A stretch of 38,291 nucleotides of DNA, from contig JAEZFH010000008.1 in assembly GCA_023437885.1 (NCBI GenBank), positions 1-38,291 on the forward strand, given 5' to 3'. The position numbers and the translations under genes were made by a program. Below the pieces are notes generated by a model. The model made no database searches, was not told where the DNA came from, and was given only the letters and a program-made list of their open reading frames with translations. Positions 33,649-38,291 of this stretch are shown in pieces. This stretch comes from Bacillota bacterium. Lineage in GTDB: Bacteria; Bacillota; Clostridia; Lachnospirales; Lachnospiraceae. Each line of letters starts with the position of its first letter. Within the stretch, counting starts at the first letter, position 1.

Positions 33649-35952
33649 CTATGTAATCGCATCATAATTTGATTCTTCCGCAACAAGTCGATTTTGCTTT
33701 CTATTCTGTTCTGCTATCTTTGCTTCCACAACCTCCAGATAGGAAATCACTTTATGTTCTTCAACAGACTTAGCATTATCTCCTGTCAGCCGTTCCTTTA
33801 GTAGTGTATTTCGTTTCGTGACGGTTACTTGCTTCACTGCATAAGCAAGTGCCTTCTTTGTTCCCACTATAACCAATATCTTCTTTGCTCTGGTGATTCC
33901 TGTATAGATCAGATTTCGCTGAAGCATCACATAATGATTCATGAGAATCGGCATTACCACGATCGGGTACTCAGAACCCTGGGCTTTATGGATGGTAGTA
34001 GCATAGGCATGAACGATTTCATCCAATTCAGTTACATCATACAGGGTCTCTCTGCCATCAAAAGCCACTTTTAAAGAACGGTCTTCCAAATCAACGGAAG
34101 TAATAATCCCTATATCTCCATTAAAAACCTCTTTGTCATAATTATTCTTAATCTGCATGACCTTGTCATTGATACGAAATACAAAACCACTTCGACGCAG
34201 TCCTTCTCCAGTGGGATTCAGTGCTTCCTGCAATAAAAGATTTAGATTAGCCGCTCCCACAACTCCTCTTTGCATGGGTGTTAGGACCTGAATCATGGAC
34301 GACGGTGTTTTATAGTATTTGGGAAGATTATTTTTTACCAGTTTTACAATCTCCGAAGCAGCCTCCTCCGCATCATCTCTCTGAACAAAAAAGAAATCAG
34401 TATCCTTTCCATTGGAAATATCAGGCATTTTGCCTGCATTTATTTTATGAGCGTTCATAATAATACGGCTGGTCTGTGCCTGCCTGAAAATTCTGGTAAG
34501 ACGAATCACCGGAAACTTGTCCGCTTCAATGATATCTCTTAATACATTGCCTGCTCCAACGGATGGAAGCTGATCAATATCTCCCACCAAAATAAGCCTC
34601 ATATTTGGCGGTATGGCCTTTAATAGGGAATTCATAAGAATGATATCGATCATGGAGCATTCATCTACAATCAACACATCTCCCTCCAATGGCTTCTCTT
34701 CATTTTTCTGATAACCCTCCGGAGGCTTATATTCTAATAAGCGATGTATAGTTTTTGCTTCAAGAGCGGTTGCTTCCGTCATTCGCTTTGCCGCCCTCCC
34801 CGTAGGAGCTGCCAACAAAATGCTCAGACCATAAGCACGATACGCCGCAATGATCCCCTGTGTGGTAGTCGTCTTGCCTGTTCCGGGACCGCCTGTCAGC
34901 ACCATCACCTTGGCAAGTGCTGCCTGCCGGATGGCATCCGCCTGAACCTCGTCATACTTTATATTTACTGTGGCTTCAATTCTCTCCACATCCACAGACA
35001 GATCATAATTCCCTGTTTCTATTCGTGCTTTCGCAAGACGAAGCCAAAGCTTATCTCCTGCCGGCTGCGCTGCAAGCTTTAACAGCTTATTCGCAGTTCC
35101 GGTTTCTGCATAATAGAATGGCGGCAGGTAAATGGCTTCCTCTTCCTGAATTAAATCCTTTTCTTTCAACATCTGAACCAGGGTCAGAACAATATATTCC
35201 TGCTCTGCCTCCAATAGCGCCACAGCCTTTTCAATCAGCTGCCCTTTCACTGCAAAAACATGACCCTCATCAGCAAGTTCACTAAGGGTATACATGACTC
35301 CGCTGCGCAGGCGCACATAGGCTTCCTTTCCAAAGCCAAGCTTTTCTGCAATACTGTCTGCTGTCTTAAACCCTATCCCCCAGATATCATCCGCCAGACG
35401 AAATGGATTTTCTTTCACCTTATCAATGCTTTCATTCCCATATGCCTTATATATCTTGGCTGCAAAGGATGTGATGACACCATGATCCTGCAAAAAGAGC
35501 ATGATATTTTTTACCTCTTTTTGCCGCTCCCAGCTTTCTTTGATCATTTGGACACGTTTTATCCCAATGCCTTCCACTTCAATCAGAATATCCGGATTAT
35601 CTTCAATGACAGAAATGGTATCCGTTTCATATTTTTGAACAATTTTTTTAGCGAACTTCGGTCCAATCCCTTTGATCAAGCCGCTGCCAAGATATTTTTC
35701 AATTCCGTAGATGGTAGCCGGCATGGTTTCTTCCCATTTTTCTGCCACAAACTGCCTGCCATACTTCGTATCAAGCTTCCACTCTCCGTCAATCAGTAGA
35801 ACCGAACCAACATTCGCATCCAAAAGACTTCCTACAACGGTGACCAGATCATCATAGCCCTTTACATTCACCTTAAGAACAGAATAACCGTTCTCCGGAT
35901 TCTGATAAGTAATACGTTCCACTATGCATCTTATTTTGACCACCCGGTTCAT
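33649..35952 (-). CDS. recD2: RecD2-type ATP-dependent DNA helicase
   Basis: 767 aa. An OB-like N-terminal region is followed by helix-hairpin-helix repeats (GLIKGIGPKFA 91-101, VEGIGIKR 126-133, WGIGFKTAD 191-199). Walker A is GGPGTGKTT (353-361), then APTGRAAKRM, Walker B DECSM (430-434), GDIDQLPSVGAG and RLTRIFRQ. The C-terminal UvrD-like motif is HAYATTIHKAQGSEYP, then RNLIYTGITRAKK. This is the RecD-like 5'-3' helicase of Firmicutes that works without RecBC, in DNA repair and replication stress. GGAG is close to ATG 35952 and 9 bases before a GTG at 35943, so either start is possible. Its 3' end is partly duplicated near 24 kb. Confidence 0.93.
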   Translation of the reverse strand: MNRVVKIRCIVERITYQNPENGYSVLKVNVKGYDDLVTVVGSLLDANVGSVLLIDGEWKLDTKYGRQFVAEKWEETMPATIYGIEKYLGSGLIKGIGPKFAKKIVQKYETDTISVIEDNPDILIEVEGIGIKRVQMIKESWERQKEVKNIMLFLQDHGVITSFAAKIYKAYGNESIDKVKENPFRLADDIWGIGFKTADSIAEKLGFGKEAYVRLRSGVMYTLSELADEGHVFAVKGQLIEKAVALLEAEQEYIVLTLVQMLKEKDLIQEEEAIYLPPFYYAETGTANKLLKLAAQPAGDKLWLRLAKARIETGNYDLSVDVERIEATVNIKYDEVQADAIRQAALAKVMVLTGGPGTGKTTTTQGIIAAYRAYGLSILLAAPTGRAAKRMTEATALEAKTIHRLLEYKPPEGYQKNEEKPLEGDVLIVDECSMIDIILMNSLLKAIPPNMRLILVGDIDQLPSVGAGNVLRDIIEADKFPVIRLTRIFRQAQTSRIIMNAHKINAGKMPDISNGKDTDFFFVQRDDAEEAASEIVKLVKNNLPKYYKTPSSMIQVLTPMQRGVVGAANLNLLLQEALNPTGEGLRRSGFVFRINDKVMQIKNNYDKEVFNGDIGIITSVDLEDRSLKVAFDGRETLYDVTELDEIVHAYATTIHKAQGSEYPIVVMPILMNHYVMLQRNLIYTGITRAKKILVIVGTKKALAYAVKQVTVTKRNTLLKERLTGDNAKSVEEHKVISYLEVVEAKIAEQNRKQNRLVAEESNYDAIT

Positions 35953-36028
35953 CTCCGATCTGCTTCATCGAACTCGTTTCATTGCGGATGCCATTGCCAT
36001 CTGCTTTCAATTCATCATTCGTCGATAT

Positions 36029-36343
36029 TTATTTTAGTGTAAAGGCTTTAAACGATGATGTCCAGTGAAATTTGTTCCTAGTAACAGGCACCAAGTAACC
36101 CATTTTAATCAAAGTTTGAATTGGTGAGAGTGAAATTGCCCCGTGTATGGCTTCATGTATTACTTTATGTATTGCTTCATGTATTGCCTCATGTTCATGT
36201 ATTGCTTTATGTATTGCTTTATGCATTGCTTTATTATAGAATAATTTGTTGTATTTTGTAATATATGGAAGTATAATTATATTGTATGTGTTTCGTGAAA
36301 AGTAAACCCTTTCTTGGGGAAATACACTTCGTGCCTTTCTCAC
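36029..36343 (-). CDS. Doubtful small ORF spanning a tandem repeat
   Basis: About 104 codons from a GTG at 36343, with no ribosome site. The middle reads as four-residue repeats (AIHK/AIHE), followed by a non-repetitive tail (SLSPIQTLIKMGYLVPVTRN) that could be part of a winged-helix protein. The repeat keeps all frames largely open, so openness is weak evidence. The promoter of the HDOD gene lies inside it on the other strand. Confidence 0.2.
   Translation of the reverse strand: MRKARSVFPQERVYFSRNTYNIIILPYITKYNKLFYNKAMHKAIHKAIHEHEAIHEAIHKVIHEAIHGAISLSPIQTLIKMGYLVPVTRNKFHWTSSFKAFTLK
36143..36232. repeat. 12-bp tandem repeat array
   Basis: Seven units of about ATGTATTGCTTY plus one half unit (ATGTTC, 36191-36196): GTGTATGGCTTC 36143, ATGTATTACTTT 36155, ATGTATTGCTTC 36167, ATGTATTGCCTC 36179, then 36197, 36209 and 36221. 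Two neighbouring units are identical, which suggests recent slippage. Confidence 0.9.
36249..36277 (+). promoter_or_regulatory. Predicted promoter of the HDOD gene
   Basis: TTGTAT (36249-36254), 17 bases, TATAAT (36272-36277), about 17 bases downstream of the repeat array and 106 bases before the gene start. Confidence 0.5.
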
Positions 36344-36383
36344 AGTGAATTTGTATGTCGCTTACGCGTCAGATGGAGGTTAC

Positions 36384-37241
36384 ATGGATCAACATAGCAT
36401 CATAAAGCTTATTCAGAATTCAGGCTATTTGCCACAGATACCAAAAGAGTTTGGTGATATCATTCATATGTTTCTGCAGCCATGTGAATTTAATGTAGAT
36501 CAGTGCGTTGAATGCTTTACCCGGTTTCCGAAATTGGAGGCGTATCTTATTCAGGAATTAAACTATCATGCCAAGCTAAACCGGGAAATACATACAACGA
36601 AGGACGCAATAAATTATTTAGGAGCCAAAAATGCAAAAATTATTGCTCTATCCTATGTTACACGATTGCTGCTGCCGGATTATCAAGGAAGAGCTTTGAT
36701 CTTTAATAATAAAAATTATTGGAAGCATTGCCTGGGTACATCAATTGCGGCGTACATGATCGCAACGGAAACCAATTTATGTAACCGGGATAAAATGTTT
36801 ACTCTCGGACTGATTCATGACATCGGCATAACGATATTAAATATTTGCTTACCGGATTATCTGGACCGGATTTTTGAATTACAGTTAAAGGGTCTTCATC
36901 AAATTGTTGCAGAAAAAATAGTCTTAAATGGAATTACACATGCAGAGATCGGTATGTGGATCTGTAGAGAGTGGAATTTACCGGAGGAAATCGCTGTGGT
37001 AGTTGGATACCATCATACCCCCTTACTGTGTAAGACTCATGTGGAGGAGGTTGGAATAATGCACTTAGCCGACTCCATCAGCACCAATTATTACGAAAAA
37101 TTATTAGGTAATAAATCAACGTTTATCTATGCAGAAAAGATCACCGAAGCTTTAAATGTAAATAAGGAGTTCATTGCTGCTGTAGCGGAAAAACTGCCTT
37201 CGGCTATTGAGAAATTGAATGATCGGATTCGGATATATTAG
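36384..37241 (+). CDS. HDOD-domain protein
   Basis: 285 aa, cytoplasmic. Residues ~10-215 match the HDOD fold: LPQIPKEFGDIIHMF, the LGAKNAKIIALSY segment, NYWKHCLGTSIAAYMIA, LGLIHDIGITIL and THAEIGMWICREWNLPEEI with VVGYHHTP. HDOD proteins are HD-related and often occur in signalling, usually without proven hydrolase activity; here HD is kept in LIHDIG. ATG 36384 has GGAGG 4 bases upstream; the frame open from 36345 starts at a GTG with no site. Single gene with its own promoter and terminator. Confidence 0.8.
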   Translation: MDQHSIIKLIQNSGYLPQIPKEFGDIIHMFLQPCEFNVDQCVECFTRFPKLEAYLIQELNYHAKLNREIHTTKDAINYLGAKNAKIIALSYVTRLLLPDYQGRALIFNNKNYWKHCLGTSIAAYMIATETNLCNRDKMFTLGLIHDIGITILNICLPDYLDRIFELQLKGLHQIVAEKIVLNGITHAEIGMWICREWNLPEEIAVVVGYHHTPLLCKTHVEEVGIMHLADSISTNYYEKLLGNKSTFIYAEKITEALNVNKEFIAAVAEKLPSAIEKLNDRIRIY

Positions 37242-37251
37242 TTGTAAACAA

Positions 37252-37277
37252 CAAGCCTTAGGAGCACCTAAGGCTTG
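37252..37277. terminator. Bidirectional hairpin terminator
   Basis: CAAGCCTTAGG (37252-37262) and CCTAAGGCTTG (37267-37277), four-base loop, between the convergent HDOD and TspO genes. The reverse strand continues TTGTTT. Confidence 0.75.
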
Positions 37278-37279
37278 CA

Positions 37280-37750
37280 TCAGTTCAACACTGCTACTCC
37301 AATATTCAGATAAGTGGCAAAGAGAAGCCAGAACAGATAGGGAAGCATCAGATAACCCGCTGTCTTATTGAGCTTCCAAAACCGCAGCGTGGTCATAGCA
37401 ACCAATACAACCAATATCAGAATCACTGCTACAGACAGCCCATACCGCTCAAAACGGAAAAATGCAATCGGCCACAGGAAATTCACAAACATCTGTACCC
37501 AGTATAAGGTAATCGCCTGCCGGCGTTCCTGCGACAGCGGTACTTGGTAGATCAGGTAGGCCGCAATTCCCATCAAAAGATAAAGCACAGGCCAAACAAC
37601 TCCAAAAAGCCATCCAGGCGGTGACAGCGGCGGTTTTATAAACGATGCGTAAAAATGACCTGTATTACCGGCAAACAAACCGCTGAGAATGCCGATCAAC
37701 TCTGTAACCAATATAATTTTAAGGAGCAGATACCAATCAATCTTTTTCAT
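37280..37750 (-). CDS. tspO: TspO/MBR-family membrane protein
   Basis: 156 aa, five membrane helices, the family's usual size. Diagnostic segments are FIKPPLSPPGWLFGVVWPVLYLLMG near helix 2 and YWVQMFVNFLWPIAFF in helix 3. Bacterial TspO binds porphyrins and related ligands and is linked to stress responses. AGGGGTG lies 7 bases before ATG 37750. Its stop almost touches the shared terminator. No operon partner. Confidence 0.92.
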   Translation of the reverse strand: MKKIDWYLLLKIILVTELIGILSGLFAGNTGHFYASFIKPPLSPPGWLFGVVWPVLYLLMGIAAYLIYQVPLSQERRQAITLYWVQMFVNFLWPIAFFRFERYGLSVAVILILVVLVAMTTLRFWKLNKTAGYLMLPYLFWLLFATYLNIGVAVLN

Positions 37751-37834
37751 TTAGATACACCCCTGTACAGTATATGTCTGCCTCTGCATCTTTATTAGTA
37801 GCTTAATTAAAGGTCCGCAAATTATTGTAACACA

Positions 37835-38291
37835 TTAATACCACTGGTTTAAAAGAAAATCAGCCACATGCATCGTCTTTATCCCCTCGTAATTGCCACC
37901 AGCAAGTTCATCTACCCTCAGTACATATTTGGGATAGTTATCAGAAATAGAAAGCAGATTCCCATATTCTCTCTTCCTGGTTTCTTCTCTTTCTATTTTC
38001 TCCGACACCTGTATATAAATCTTCTCATCTTGCTTTGTAGCCACGAAATCAACTTCTGTATTATCCAGCTTACCTACATATACGTCATATCCTCGTACCC
38101 GAAGTTCAAGGTACACAACATTCTCCAGCATACCTGCGACCGTATCCGAATCATATCCCAAAACACTATAACGCAAGGCTGTATCCGTCAGGTAAAATTT
38201 TTCCTGGGTTTTTAATATTTCTTTCCCTTTGATATCATATCGGGAGCACCGATTTAGAATATATGCATTCTCCAACTTATTCAGATAGCTG
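37835..38291 (-). CDS. AAA+ ATPase of the DUF4143 type, C-terminal part (runs off window)
   Basis: 152 codons are open from the window edge to the stop at 37835. The reading frame continues past the edge (SYLNKLENAYILNRCSRYD), so the start lies outside. The segment matches the C-terminal DUF4143 region of Archaeoglobus-type ATPases: GKEILKTQEKFYLTDTALRY, MLENVVYLELRVRGYDVYVG, the nuclease-like EVDFVATKQDEKIYIQV, and KYVLRVDE. The N-terminal P-loop domain is expected outside the window. Role unknown; related genes are often scattered singly through Firmicutes genomes. Confidence 0.85.
   Translation of the reverse strand, partial: SYLNKLENAYILNRCSRYDIKGKEILKTQEKFYLTDTALRYSVLGYDSDTVAGMLENVVYLELRVRGYDVYVGKLDNTEVDFVATKQDEKIYIQVSEKIEREETRKREYGNLLSISDNYPKYVLRVDELAGGNYEGIKTMHVADFLLNQWY

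Noticed and set aside
33305..33667. Forward ORF of 120 codons after the response regulator
   Set aside because: Starts without a ribosome site, composition is unlike a protein, and the opposite strand carries a recognisable EFR1-like remnant.
36143..36232. CRISPR array
   Set aside because: Units are 12 bases, contiguous and without spacers; no cas genes are present.
37860..37869. Another AGCCACAT copy
   Set aside because: It lies inside the coding sequence of the DUF4143 ATPase near its stop codon, with no gene start following.

Overview
The window looks like chromosomal DNA of a low-GC, Gram-positive anaerobe of the Lachnospiraceae (Clostridium cluster XIV-like). The grounds are strong GGAGG ribosome sites, TTGACA/TATAAT promoters, lipobox sugar-binding proteins, ABC sugar importers without their own ATPase, Big_2 Ig-like surface proteins, and the small sigma/anti-sigma pair typical of that family. 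No tRNA, rRNA, CRISPR array or intact mobile element was seen. The taxonomic call is inference from protein style, not a search.

Layout. (1) 1-8133: the start of a small secreted protein, then two related Ig-like surface proteins (591 and 1341 aa class) arranged around a 503-aa HTH regulator. A perfect 23-bp inverted repeat overlaps the promoter of the larger one. (2) 8479-22695: a carbohydrate or glycoside utilisation cluster. An AraC regulator, a binding protein, two permeases, two nucleoside-hydrolase-family enzymes, a large lipoprotein of the DUF4832/DUF4874 type and a sialidase-like protein form one leftward operon of about 10.6 kb. A PfkB sugar kinase lies upstream on the same strand, and a polysaccharide deacetylase and a second, unexported DUF4832-type protein run rightward. 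Four promoters here (AraC operon, kinase, deacetylase, second DUF4832 gene) carry the same AGCCACAT box exactly 18 bases before the -10 element, which ties the genes into one regulon. (3) 22958-25401: a scarred stretch. It holds a sigma factor with an internal deletion, its anti-sigma partner, a copied tail of recD2, a frameshifted AraC-type regulator and an EamA transporter missing its start. (4) 25574-33290: a second sugar importer operon with an endonuclease/exonuclease/phosphatase-fold enzyme, divergent from a YesM/YesN-type two-component system, plus a group II intron scrap. (5) 33291-38291: remnants of an EFR1-type flavodoxin/ferredoxin gene, intact recD2, a 12-bp tandem repeat array, an HDOD protein, TspO, and the C-terminal part of a DUF4143 ATPase.

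How the genes may work together. In region 2 the exported lipoprotein probably acts on an outside polymer or glycoside. The ABC importer brings in the product. The intracellular hydrolases, deacetylase and second DUF4832 protein break it down, and the PfkB kinase phosphorylates the released sugar. The pairing of nucleoside hydrolases with a ribokinase-like kinase suggests a riboside or ribose-like sugar, but the substrate cannot be read from sequence. This cluster and its shared promoter box are the best candidate for an undescribed system in the window.
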